The notes below the pieces were generated by a model that had not been told where the DNA came from, ran no database searches, and was given only the letters and a program-made list of their open reading frames with translations. This document shows positions 35,288 through 43,087 of a stretch of 64,000 nucleotides of DNA, piece by piece. Within the stretch, counting starts at the first letter, position 1, and each line of letters opens with the position of its first letter. Origin of the DNA: Salinarimonas ramus (GTDB taxonomy: Bacteria; Pseudomonadota; Alphaproteobacteria; Rhizobiales; Beijerinckiaceae); contig NZ_BMMF01000007.1 of the NCBI RefSeq assembly GCF_014645695.1, positions 62,001 through 126,000 of the forward strand, in the 5' to 3' direction. Both the position numbers and the translations under genes were made by a program.

Positions 35288-37200
35288 AGGGCCTCGTCGC
35301 GCATCTCCCTCTCGACGGCGCGCCGGCGGGGCCTGGTACGCTCGCGGCCGTGCTCGCGGCGCAGGCGCATCGCGGCGAGACCTCCCGGGAGATCGCATCC
35401 GGCGCGGCCCGGCTCGGCATCCGCGAGCGCGCCGACGAGGCGAGCGGCCTCGCGGGAGACGATGCCGACGGCCCCGCCCTCGTCGGCGACCTGCGCCTCG
35501 ACGACACGGCCGCCCTCGCGGAAATCCTCGGACTCCCCCGCGATACGGCACCCGCGCGGCTGGCGCTCGCGGCCTACGAACGCTGGGGTGACGCCTTCGC
35601 CGAGCGGCTGGAGGGCGAGTTCGCCCTCGTGATCCACGATCCACGGCGGCGCCGCCTCGTCGCCGTGCGGGATCGCTTCGGCGTGAAGCCCCTCTACGTG
35701 CACGCCGACAGGGCGGGCCTGACCTTCGCGAGCGAGCTCGGCGCCCTGCTCGCCGCGCTGCCGGCACCGCCGCCGCACGACCCAGAATGGATCGCGGACT
35801 ACCTCGCCGGCACGCCGAGCGACGCGAGCCGCACCGCCTATCGCGACATCCGCCGCCTCGCGCCGGGCCACGTCCTCGTTGCCGAGGCCGGGCGCATGGA
35901 GACGCGGCCCTACTGGACGCTCGTCCCCGAGGAGCCGACGGACGGTTCCGGCGCGGAGATCCTGCGCGATCTCCTGGAGGACGCCGTCGCGCGCCGGATC
36001 GAGGCGGGGCGCACCGGCGCCATGCTCAGCGGCGGGCTCGATTCGAGCAGCATCGCCCGTCTCGCGGCGCGCGGCGGCGGCTCGGGCGGCCCGTCCTTCC
36101 CCGTCTTCACCCTCGCCTTCGCGGCTCTCCCCGAGATCGACGAGCGTCGGCATGTGGACGCCGTTCTCGCCATGGGCGGGCTCGCGCCGCATAGGCTCGT
36201 CGTCGAGGCGCCGGACGCGATCCTCGCCGGGCGCGCGCTGCTGACCGACAATGCCGAGCCGCTGCCGGCGCCGGGCCTCGTCGTCACCCGCGCGCTCTAC
36301 GAGGCGGCGGCGCGAGCGGGCGTCGACATCCTGCTCAACGGGCACGGCGGCGACGAGGTCGTGAACGACGGCGTCGCGCATCTGCCCGATCTCGCCCGCG
36401 CGGGACGGCTCGGCGCGCTCTGGCGCGGCTGCGGCGCGGCGGCCGCGCTCTATGGCGGTGATCGCACGGCGACGCTCTTGGAGAGCCTCGCGGGCGGCGC
36501 GGGATGGCCGCTCGGCGGGATCGCGCGACGCCTGCACGCGCGTCGCGCGGGCGCGAACGACCCGCGCGCCTGGCGCCGGATCGTCTCGGACGAGGCGGCC
36601 CGGCGCACACGCCTCGTCGAGCGCCGCCGCGAAAGCCGCAGCGCCGCATCCGCCGACCTCCCCCGCGCCACCCGCGCCCATTTCGCCGCCCTGACCGGGC
36701 CGCGCAGCGCGCTCGGCTTCGACGTGCTCGACCGCGCCGCGGCTTCTCACGGCGTCGAGCCGCGCTACCCGTTCTTCGACCGGCGCGTCGTCGCGCATTG
36801 CCTGTCGCGCCTGCCCGAGGAGAAGCTCGCCGAGGGGCGCACTCGCGCGCTCCTGCGCGGCGCGATGGCGGGCGTCCTGCCCGAAAGCGTTCGCCTTCGC
36901 CCCGACAAGACCGATTTCCGCGCCGTCGCGCGGGCGAGCCTCGCGGCACCGGCGAGCCGCGCCTTCCTCGCGGCGCTCGCAGCCGATCCCGACGCGGTCG
37001 CCGATCACGTCGACGTCGCCGTCCTGCGCGAGAACGTCTCGGCGCTCGCGCGCGGCGAGGACGACGTCGCCTGCCTCGTGGAGACCTGGCGCGCGAGCCA
37101 GCTCGCGCTCTTCCTCGGCGCGAAGCTCCCCGACGAGGCGATCGATGCCGGTCGGCGGCACGACGAAGCGCATGCCCGCATGGCGAAGATCCCCGCATGA
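35284..37200 (+). CDS. Lasso cyclase, asparagine-synthetase-like C protein
   Basis: A 638-residue ATP-dependent enzyme that adenylates the Asp9 side chain of the core and closes the ring with the Gly1 amine. The N-terminal half is a class II glutaminase-like domain. It opens MKGLVAHLPL and so lacks the nucleophile Cys2, which means it cannot release ammonia from glutamine; this fits a lasso cyclase and not AsnB. The synthetase half has the PP-loop SGGLDSS (residues 249-255) and the later NGHGGDEVVNDG and RYPFFDRRVV motifs. It overlaps B2 and the kinase gene by ATGA at both ends. Confidence 0.93.
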   Translation: MKGLVAHLPLDGAPAGPGTLAAVLAAQAHRGETSREIASGAARLGIRERADEASGLAGDDADGPALVGDLRLDDTAALAEILGLPRDTAPARLALAAYERWGDAFAERLEGEFALVIHDPRRRRLVAVRDRFGVKPLYVHADRAGLTFASELGALLAALPAPPPHDPEWIADYLAGTPSDASRTAYRDIRRLAPGHVLVAEAGRMETRPYWTLVPEEPTDGSGAEILRDLLEDAVARRIEAGRTGAMLSGGLDSSSIARLAARGGGSGGPSFPVFTLAFAALPEIDERRHVDAVLAMGGLAPHRLVVEAPDAILAGRALLTDNAEPLPAPGLVVTRALYEAAARAGVDILLNGHGGDEVVNDGVAHLPDLARAGRLGALWRGCGAAAALYGGDRTATLLESLAGGAGWPLGGIARRLHARRAGANDPRAWRRIVSDEAARRTRLVERRRESRSAASADLPRATRAHFAALTGPRSALGFDVLDRAAASHGVEPRYPFFDRRVVAHCLSRLPEEKLAEGRTRALLRGAMAGVLPESVRLRPDKTDFRAVARASLAAPASRAFLAALAADPDAVADHVDVAVLRENVSALARGEDDVACLVETWRASQLALFLGAKLPDEAIDAGRRHDEAHARMAKIPA

Positions 37201-38159
37201 GCCCGCACCTCGCCTCCCCCGCATCCTCGTCCACCTCCCCGGACCTGCGCCTCGCCTATGGCCTGCGCATCCGGAGCGCCGTTCCCCTGCCGGAGCTGCC
37301 CGCCTGGCCGGACACCGGGGAAACGGCGGATCTCGTCATCTCGTGCGAGCCGGCACGGCCCGTCGCGGAGCCGTACGGCGCCACCTTCGACGATAATGGC
37401 GTGCGCCTCGCCTGGCCGGCCGTGGGAGCGTTCCGGATCGACGATCGCGGCGAGGGGATCGTGGTCACGCCGACACGTGAGGCGAGCGCAGACCTCCTCG
37501 CCTTCCCGCTGCTCGGCCCCGTCCTCGCCTGCGCGATGCATCTGCGGGGCCGCTTCGTCCTGCATGCCAGCGCCATCGCCGTCGGCGACCGCGCCGTCGC
37601 GATCATGGGCGACAAAGGGGCCGGCAAGTCGAGCACCGCCTGCGCCCTGCTGCGCGCGGGCCACGCGCTCCTGGCGGACGACCTCGTCGTCGCCAATCCG
37701 GTCGCCGAGGGCTTCGTCACGCCACCCGGCTGCGCGCAGATGAAGCTCGACGCCCCCGCGCTCGCGCGGCTCGACGACCCGCTTGCGCGGGTGCTGCCGC
37801 CGGCGCATCCGAGCGTGCCGAAGAGCCGCGTCCTCGTCGGGCGCTTTCGCGACCGTCCGGCACCGCTCGCACGGCTCTTCGTCCTCTCCCGCGGCGGCGA
37901 GGCGGCGATCGTGCCGCTCGCGGGCGAGGAGGCGCTGCGGGCCGTGCTGCGCTTCGCCTACGTCGCCCGCTTCGGCCAGCCGGCTCTCGCACAGGGGCGC
38001 GCGGGCGCGCATCTGCGGCGTGCGGCGGAGCTGGCCGATGCCGGCCTCGTCCACCGCCTCGTCGTCCCCGACGGTCTCGACCGCCTGCCCGAGGCCGTCG
38101 CCGCCATCGAGGCGGACCTCGCCCGCGCGGCGGTCTCGCGCGCGGAGAGCGTCGCGTGA
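37197..38159 (+). CDS. Lasso-peptide kinase, HPr-kinase-like
   Basis: A 320-residue P-loop kinase related to HprK. Walker A is GDKGAGKSS (residues 138-146) and the Asp pair in LLADDLVVA (161-162) is the likely metal/general-base site. In paeninodin-type clusters this protein phosphorylates the C-terminal Ser of the precursor before cyclisation. The precursor here ends in Ser, which is consistent. There is no PTS HPr gene nearby, and the N-terminal half differs from true HprK. The start overlaps the cyclase stop (ATGA), and the stop overlaps the exporter start (GTGA). Confidence 0.88.
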   Translation: MSPHLASPASSSTSPDLRLAYGLRIRSAVPLPELPAWPDTGETADLVISCEPARPVAEPYGATFDDNGVRLAWPAVGAFRIDDRGEGIVVTPTREASADLLAFPLLGPVLACAMHLRGRFVLHASAIAVGDRAVAIMGDKGAGKSSTACALLRAGHALLADDLVVANPVAEGFVTPPGCAQMKLDAPALARLDDPLARVLPPAHPSVPKSRVLVGRFRDRPAPLARLFVLSRGGEAAIVPLAGEEALRAVLRFAYVARFGQPALAQGRAGAHLRRAAELADAGLVHRLVVPDGLDRLPEAVAAIEADLARAAVSRAESVA

Positions 38160-40054
38160 GCGGCGCGCGGGCGACAATGGAGAAGCCGGCGGGCGCCACG
38201 CGCACGACGGGAGATACGCCCGCTCCGGGAGACGTGGGCTCGCTCCTCGCCCTCGCCCGCGGCATGCTGCGCCTCGTCGGTGCCGTGCGGCGCGCGACCG
38301 GCGCCAAGCTGCCCACCGCGATCATGTATCTCGTGCTCGGGACGCTCGGCGAAGGCGCCTCCATCCTGCTCCTCGTGCCGATCCTCCAGACCGCCGGCGC
38401 CGCCGGCGGCGAGACGCTCCCCCTCCCCGACCTGCCGTTCCTCGGCGGCGCCGACGCGCTGGCGATCGGCCTCGAGCCGCTGCTTCTCGCCCTCGTCGGT
38501 CTCGTCGCTCTGCAAGCCTGGTTCGCGCGGCGGCGCGCGACCTATTTCGCGGACCTGCTGCAGCGTTTCTCCAACGACATCCGCGCCTCGCTCTTCCGCG
38601 CCGTGGCGGATGCGCGCTGGGACGCGCTGGCGCGCATGCGCATCGGCTCCATCGAGTTCGCGCTCACGGGCGAGATCGAGCGGCTGAACCAGAGCGTCTT
38701 CGCGGTGCTCGGCATGCTCCAGAGCCTGGTGGGCCTCCTCCTCCTGCTGGGGCTCAGCGCCGCCGTGTCGCCGGGCATGACGCTGCTGGCGCTCGCCTGC
38801 GGCGCCGCCGCTCTCGCGGCGATGGGACCGTTCCGGCGGGCCTCCTCGATCTTCGGCGCGGCCGTGGCGCGGCGGCGCACGGACCAGTTCGGCATCGTCA
38901 CGGGCTTTCTGCGCGGGCTCAAGACCGCGCGCAGCATGAACGAGGAGCCCCGCCACGTCGCCGCCTTCGAGGAGAGCCTCGCGCGCACGCGCGCAGAGGC
39001 GGTGGCGCACAGCCGCCGGCTCGCCACGGGCAACGGTCTCTTCCGCGTCGGCCTCGCCGCGGGCGCCGTGCTGTTCGTGTGGATCGGCCTCGAGGTCGCC
39101 GGCCTCACGGTGGGCGCGCTCCTCGTGATGCTGCTCGTCCTCGTGCGCGTCGCCCCGCGCTTCCTCGCGCTGCAGGCGCAGGCGAGCCTCTTCCTCGCCA
39201 ACGAGACCGCCTACGGCGACGTGCGCGCCCACCTCGCGCGCCTCGAGACCGTGCGCGAGCGCGCCCGCGACGCGGGGACGCGGCCGGTGCCGCGGCCGCG
39301 CCGGGAGATCCTCGTCGATCACGTCAGCTATCATCACGCGCAAGGCGGGGAGAGCCGCGAGACGCCGCCGGGGCTGAGCGACGTCACGATCCGCCTGCCC
39401 GTCGGCGAGGCGGTCGCGGTGATCGGCGCGTCGGGCGCGGGCAAGAGCACGCTCGCGGACATCGTCACGGGGCTGATCGCGCCGGCCACCGGCGCGCTGC
39501 GCATCGACGGCGAGGCGGTCGCGTCCGATCAAGCCCGGGCCTGGCGCGAGCGCATCGCCTACGTGCCGCAGGAAACGGCGCTGCGGCACGGCACCATCCG
39601 CGAGAACCTCCTCGCCGGCGCGCCGGAGGCGGACGATTCCCGCCTTCTGCGCGCACTCCAGGACGCCGCCGCGGCGGACTTCGTGCGCGCCCTGCCCGAC
39701 GGCCTCGACAGCCCCGTGGGCGACGCCGGCACGCTCCTCTCCGGTGGCGAGCGCCAGCGCATCGCCCTCGCCCGCGCGCTCCTGCGCGAGCCCGATCTCC
39801 TCGTCCTCGACGAAGCGACGAGCGCGCTGGACTGGGAGAGCCAGGCCCGCGTGGGCGCAGCGCTACGGGCGCTGCGCGGACGCACAACCATCCTCACCAT
39901 CGCCCACCGCCCCTCGATGGCCGCCTTCGCCGACCGGGTCTACACGCTGGACGCGGGCCGCGTCGTCGAGGAGGGCACGCCGACGGACCTCGCGCGAGAC
40001 GCGCAGAGCCGCTACGCGCGCATGCTGGCGCACGAGACGGGCGGGGTGGGGTGA
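38156..40054 (+). CDS. Lasso-peptide ABC exporter (D protein)
   Basis: A 632-residue fused ABC exporter with an N-terminal six-helix transmembrane domain (about 45-340) and a C-terminal nucleotide-binding domain. It shows Walker A GASGAGKST, signature LLSGGERQRIALARALL, Walker B LLVLDEATSALD and the switch His in TILTIAHRPSM. It should export the mature peptide and give self-immunity. It starts with GTG in the GTGA overlap with the kinase; ATG 38177 is an alternative. There is no peptidase C39 domain, as expected because B2 cleaves the leader. It is the last gene of the cluster, 34 bases from the tRNA-Gly 3' end. Confidence 0.93.
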   Translation: MSGARATMEKPAGATRTTGDTPAPGDVGSLLALARGMLRLVGAVRRATGAKLPTAIMYLVLGTLGEGASILLLVPILQTAGAAGGETLPLPDLPFLGGADALAIGLEPLLLALVGLVALQAWFARRRATYFADLLQRFSNDIRASLFRAVADARWDALARMRIGSIEFALTGEIERLNQSVFAVLGMLQSLVGLLLLLGLSAAVSPGMTLLALACGAAALAAMGPFRRASSIFGAAVARRRTDQFGIVTGFLRGLKTARSMNEEPRHVAAFEESLARTRAEAVAHSRRLATGNGLFRVGLAAGAVLFVWIGLEVAGLTVGALLVMLLVLVRVAPRFLALQAQASLFLANETAYGDVRAHLARLETVRERARDAGTRPVPRPRREILVDHVSYHHAQGGESRETPPGLSDVTIRLPVGEAVAVIGASGAGKSTLADIVTGLIAPATGALRIDGEAVASDQARAWRERIAYVPQETALRHGTIRENLLAGAPEADDSRLLRALQDAAAADFVRALPDGLDSPVGDAGTLLSGGERQRIALARALLREPDLLVLDEATSALDWESQARVGAALRALRGRTTILTIAHRPSMAAFADRVYTLDAGRVVEEGTPTDLARDAQSRYARMLAHETGGVG

Positions 40055-40088
40055 ACACGCAGGGGAAGAGGCGCCACGGAGATCACGC

Positions 40089-40162
40089 TGGAGCGGGTGA
40101 AGGGAATCGAACCCTCGTCATCAGCTTGGAAGGCTGTTGCTCTACCATTGAGCTACACCCGC
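40089..40162 (-). tRNA. tRNA-Gly (anticodon TCC)
   Basis: On the minus strand the gene starts GCGGGTGTAGCTCAATGGT and ends CCCTTCACCCGCTCCA. The acceptor stem GCGGGTG/CACCCGC is perfect, the anticodon loop is CTTCCAA (TCC), the T arm contains GGTTCGATTCC, and CCA is encoded. It lies downstream of tRNA-Tyr in the same direction. Confidence 0.97.
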
Positions 40163-40195
40163 ATCTGCGCGATGGGTGTTCTAGCGCGTCGCGGG

Positions 40196-40280
40196 TGGTG
40201 GGGGAAGTAGGACTCGAACCTACGAAGGCATAGCCAGCGGATTTACAGTCCGCCCCCTTTGCCGCTCGGGACATTCCCCC
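40196..40280 (-). tRNA. tRNA-Tyr (anticodon GTA)
   Basis: On the minus strand it starts GGGGGAATGTCCCGAGCGGC and ends CCTACTTCCCCCACCA. The acceptor stem GGGGGAA/TTCCCCC is perfect, the anticodon is in ACTGTAAAT (GTA), it has the long variable arm expected of tRNA-Tyr, and CCA is encoded. It forms a Tyr-Gly pair, transcribed away from rlmB. Confidence 0.97.
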
Positions 40281-40466
40281 GTCCCGCGACGACGGCCCGA
40301 AGAGGCCGATCGGCGCGACGCCGGGCTGGTGGGCGCCGGCGTGGGGGCTCTTATGGTGAGGTGGACCGGGCGTGTCAACGACGAAATCGCCTGCGCTGAG
40401 CAGTTTTCACGCCGACCAGGGAGCCTTCGCGAGACCCCGGCCTTGACCCGAAGGCGAGGCGCGCGC

Positions 40467-41330
40467 ATGCGGGAGATCGCCCATCGACCGGAGCCGAGAC
40501 CCGTGGCCGACGACAAGAAGCCGCCCCGCAAGCCGAATGCAAAGCGTCCCGCTCCGTACCGGACGGGCGCCGGCGCGCGCGCCCGGGCGCGCGGTCCGCG
40601 CACGCGCCCGCCGCGGCCGGACCTCGACGACGTCGTGGTGCTTTACGGCTGGCATCCCGTGACGGAGGCCCTGCGCAACGATGCGCGCGAGATCCGCCGC
40701 CTGCTCGCCACCGAAAACGCCGCGCGCCGCCTCGCCGAGGAGCTGCCGGACGTCGCCGCGAGCCCGCAGATCGTGCGCCCCGGCGAGATCGACGCGCTCG
40801 TCGGCCCGGACGCCGTCCATCAGGGGCTCTACGCCGAAGCCGAGCCGCTCGAGGGCTACGACCTCGACACGCTGCCCGACGACGCCCTCGTCCTCGCGCT
40901 GGACCAGATCACCGATCCGCACAACGTGGGCGCCATCGTCCGCACCGCGGCCGCCTTCGGCGTGACCGCCATCGTGACGACCGCGCGCCATTCGCCGGCG
41001 GCGACGGGGGTTCTGGCGAAGTCGGCCTCGGGCGGGCTCGAGCACGTGCCGTTCGTCGTGGTGCGCAACCTGGGTGATGCGCTCGATCGACTGGGCGAGC
41101 GCGGCTTCCTGCGGATCGGGCTCGATTCGGAAGGCGACGAGACCTTCGAGAGCCTGCCCGCGCGCCGTCCGGCGCTCCTCGTGCTCGGCGCCGAGGGCAA
41201 GGGCCTGCGGGTGCGCACGCGCTCGCTGTGCGACGTCGTCGCGCGCCTCGACATGGCGGGCGCGATCAAGAGCCTGAACGTCTCGAACGCCGCCGCGATC
41301 GCGCTCTACGCGCTGACGCGGCGGCTCTGA
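40467..41330 (+). CDS. rlmB: TrmH/RlmB family 23S rRNA 2'-O-methyltransferase
   Basis: A 287-residue SPOUT-class methyltransferase, probably RlmB, which methylates G2251 of 23S rRNA. A basic N-terminal linker (residues 1-50, rich in Lys/Arg/Pro) precedes the substrate-binding domain, which starts VVLYGWHPVTEALRN. The knotted SAM-binding domain contains LALDQITDPHNVGAIVRTAAAFG, LGAEGKGLR and KSLNVSNAAAIALYAL. ATG 40467 is chosen; GTG 40503 (ADDKKPPRKP) is possible, and the open frame begins at 40329. It is divergent from the tRNA pair. Confidence 0.9.
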   Translation: MREIAHRPEPRPVADDKKPPRKPNAKRPAPYRTGAGARARARGPRTRPPRPDLDDVVVLYGWHPVTEALRNDAREIRRLLATENAARRLAEELPDVAASPQIVRPGEIDALVGPDAVHQGLYAEAEPLEGYDLDTLPDDALVLALDQITDPHNVGAIVRTAAAFGVTAIVTTARHSPAATGVLAKSASGGLEHVPFVVVRNLGDALDRLGERGFLRIGLDSEGDETFESLPARRPALLVLGAEGKGLRVRTRSLCDVVARLDMAGAIKSLNVSNAAAIALYALTRRL

Positions 41331-41346
41331 TCGGTGGCGGTAGGGC

Positions 41347-41365
41347 GCGTCCCGGAGCGGGACGC
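41347..41365. terminator. Short hairpin between convergent genes
   Basis: GCGTCCC and GGGACGC flank a 5-base loop, between the rlmB stop and the convergent small exported protein gene. There is no T tract. Confidence 0.45.
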
Positions 41366-41371
41366 CGTGCC

Positions 41372-41674
41372 TCAGGACGGATCGACGAGGACCGTGCCGG
41401 CCGCCTCGATGACGTAGATCGCCGGCGGCTCCACGGGCGCGGGGCGGATGCCGAGGACCTCGGGCACGCCGCGCGTGACGATCACCTCCCGCGGCGCCGG
41501 GCGGCGCGGCGTGACGACGACGTTGCGCTCGCCGTCGCGCACGATGGGCGCCTCGACGGTGGAGGCGACGACCGCGTCCTCGTGCGCGGCGCTCTCCCAG
41601 GAGCATTGCGCGAAGGCCGGCCCGGCGGCGAGAAGGGCGAAACCGGCGACGGTGGCGACGAATGATGCACGCAT
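41372..41674 (-). CDS. Small exported protein of unknown function
   Basis: A 100-residue protein. Residues 1-22 (MRASFVATVAGFALLAAGPAFA) form a clean signal peptide in two hydrophobic parts, with cleavage after AFA. The mature 78 residues are Val/Pro/Arg-rich with one Cys and no domain I recognise. The coding strand upstream reads AGAGGGAGCGGTCGT, a usable ribosome binding site. It is convergent with rlmB. It is real by signal peptide and start context, but no function can be given. Confidence 0.7.
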   Translation of the reverse strand: MRASFVATVAGFALLAAGPAFAQCSWESAAHEDAVVASTVEAPIVRDGERNVVVTPRRPAPREVIVTRGVPEVLGIRPAPVEPPAIYVIEAAGTVLVDPS

Positions 41675-41787
41675 GACGACCGCTCCCTCTTCGTTATGGT
41701 GAAGGAGAGGTTAACGGAAGGCGTGCCGCCTGTCTCCCCGCGCGCTTCGCCGCAGGGCACGGGCTTCGCCTTCCGAAGGCCGCGCGC

Positions 41788-42318
41788 TCAGCCGCGGCCG
41801 AAGGCGGAGCGGATCAGCCATTGCTGCATGGCGACGGGGCTGTCGGCCTCGGGCTGCTGCTGGCGCGCGGCGGCCTCGGAGAGCACGCCGTCGAGATGGA
41901 CGATGCGCGAATGCATCCGCACGCTCGCGCCGATGAGCTCCTTGAGCCGCGAAGGCAGCGCCTCAGCGTCGAAGAGCGGGCTCGCGCTCTCCTGGCGGGT
42001 GAGGCGAACGCGGGTCTTCTCCCTGAGCGCGTCCTCCGCCGTGATCTCGCCCTCGGCGACCGCGCGCTGCACGAGCAGCCAGGAGGCGATCTGCATCAGG
42101 CGCGTGGTCAGGCGCATGCTCTCGCTGGCATAGGTCAGCGCCGCCTGGCGCGGCAGGAGCCGCGATTCCTCGCGCCCCTCCCCGTCGAGATAGGCCGCGG
42201 TCTCCTCGACGAGCGCCATCCCGTCCCGGAACAGCGCGCGGAAGGCGTCCGAATGCACGAAGGTGCGCCCGAAATCCACGGGATCACGGGTGTCCCGGAA
42301 AGTGATGTCCGCGTTCAT
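41788..42318 (-). CDS. rcdA: Regulator of CtrA degradation, DUF1465
   Basis: A 176-residue helical protein of the DUF1465/RcdA family. In Caulobacter, RcdA is an adaptor that helps deliver the cell-cycle regulator CtrA to ClpXP at the pole. Family sequences include FVHSDAFRALFRDGMALVEETAAYLDGEG in pieces, ALTYASESMRLTTRLMQIASWLL and RLKELIGASVRMHSRIVHLD. The C-terminal tail is short. ATG 42318 follows GTGAGGAGGCGGC, a strong site; a further start 21 bases upstream is less likely. A one-mismatch CtrA-type site lies 111-126 bases upstream of the start. Confidence 0.92.
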   Translation of the reverse strand: MNADITFRDTRDPVDFGRTFVHSDAFRALFRDGMALVEETAAYLDGEGREESRLLPRQAALTYASESMRLTTRLMQIASWLLVQRAVAEGEITAEDALREKTRVRLTRQESASPLFDAEALPSRLKELIGASVRMHSRIVHLDGVLSEAAARQQQPEADSPVAMQQWLIRSAFGRG

Positions 42319-42428
42319 GTGCCGCCTCCTCACGAACAATTTGGCTCGAATTGTGCCGGCGCGATACGACGCGCGGCGTTCCCGAGTCGTGGGAGCAAAG
42401 CTAGCGCCGAACGCCCCCGCCCGCCGCG

Positions 42429-42444
42429 TTAGGATGCGGTTAAC
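42429..42444. promoter_or_regulatory. Near-consensus CtrA box upstream of rcdA
   Basis: TTAG-GATGCGG-TTAAC differs at one base from the CtrA consensus TTAA-N7-TTAAC. It lies upstream of rcdA, a gene known to be CtrA-controlled in Caulobacter. A further TTAAC half site overlaps at 42446-42450. Confidence 0.45.
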
Positions 42445-42500
42445 CTTAACGCGGAAGACGGGGAAAAGGAGGGTCGCCGTGCGATGGCGTTGCGGCGCAC

Positions 42501-42527
42501 AAAAAAGAGCCGCCCGTGAGGCGGCTC
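42501..42527 (-). terminator. Rho-independent terminator of the small RNA
   Basis: Eight-pair stem GAGCCGCC/GGCGGCTC with a 5-base loop, followed on the minus strand by TTTTTT. It serves the small RNA and any read-through from the DUF1192 gene. Confidence 0.93.
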
Positions 42528-42599
42528 TGAAGTGGTCAACAGGGAGGCGTCAAACAGAGTGGACAGGAGCCACTCGCATCCAGAAGACTGGATGACGCC
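42501..42599 (-). ncRNA. Structured small RNA candidate with three-way junction and terminator
   Basis: Read on the minus strand from 42599: closing stem GGCGUC (pairs with GACGCC at 42546-42551 of the plus strand); hairpin 1 AUCCAG-UCUU-CUGGAU; linker GC; hairpin 2 GAGUGG-CUCCUGU-CCACUC; linker UGUUU; the other closing strand; an 18-base single-stranded stretch starting UCCCUGUUGACC; then terminator GAGCCGCC-UCACG-GGCGGCUC-UUUUUU. All stems are perfect. The loop CUCCU is complementary to the Shine-Dalgarno core AGGAG, as in alphaproteobacterial anti-SD small RNAs. It could also be a structured 3' UTR of the DUF1192 gene 104 bases upstream. Confidence 0.72.
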
Positions 42600-42617
42600 A
42601 TTCATGAAGCAGGAAGC

Positions 42618-42632
42618 TTAATGACGGGTTAA
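42618..42632. promoter_or_regulatory. Perfect CtrA box upstream of the small RNA
   Basis: TTAA-TGACGGG-TTAA on the plus strand, which on the minus strand reads TTAACCCGTCATTAA. It is an exact TTAA-N7-TTAA CtrA motif, 19-33 bases before the predicted RNA 5' end. Its location would put it over the core promoter. The remainder of the 384-base rcdA-DUF1192 gap shows nothing else clear. Confidence 0.6.
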
Positions 42633-42702
42633 GATCCTGCGGAAAGTCGAAACGGCATGGCCGATTTCGGCACAGCCATGCGCACCACCCGGGCGAGCGG
42701 CC

Positions 42703-42909
42703 TCAGCTCGCGGGCTTGAAGAACGCGTCCGCGGCCGAGCGGGAATCCTGCTTCTTCGCCTTCGCCTGGCGCAGGCGGCCGATCTCGGTCTCCATCGCGG
42801 CGATGCGCTCGTCGAGCTCCTCGATGGAGAGATGCGCGAGATCCTGCCCGATCACGTGCGTGTCTGGGCGGGGGCGTGGCAGCTCCTCGCCGAACGGGTC
42901 GATGGACAT
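42703..42909 (-). CDS. DUF1192 family small protein
   Basis: A 68-residue protein of the alphaproteobacterial DUF1192 family. The core IEELDERIAAMETEIGRLRQAKAKKQ is a predicted coiled coil (given here as its parts, residues about 29-54), followed by SAADAFFKPAS, the conserved tail. The function is unknown. ATG 42909 is preceded by AAGGAGAG; the frame opens earlier (43089) but only this part matches the family. It is divergent from the quinone oxidoreductase, a common alphaproteobacterial gene pairing. Confidence 0.9.
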   Translation of the reverse strand: MSIDPFGEELPRPRPDTHVIGQDLAHLSIEELDERIAAMETEIGRLRQAKAKKQDSRSAADAFFKPAS

Positions 42910-43087
42910 GTCGCTCTCCTTCGGGCCGGTCCGCGAAGCGGGATCATAGCGCGGGCACGCGGGTGAGGCCAACCGGGGGCGACGCCAGCCGGGACGGCCC
43001 GCAGTGCGTCGCGCCGGCACGCGGGTTGCCAGCAGGCGACCGCGCGTGTCACCTCGAATGGACCTGCAGACGAGAGGGAGACGAACC

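Noticed and set aside
35284-37200. Ordinary asparagine synthetase asnB
   Set aside because: It lacks Cys2 and sits between lasso B2 and kinase genes with ATGA overlaps.
37197-38159. HPr kinase of a PTS
   Set aside because: No HPr or PTS gene is nearby; the gene is embedded in the lasso operon and matches lasso kinases better.
42440-42450. TTAACCTTAAC as a full CtrA box
   Set aside because: The spacing between half sites is two bases, not seven; kept only as a half site beside the TTAG-N7-TTAAC match.
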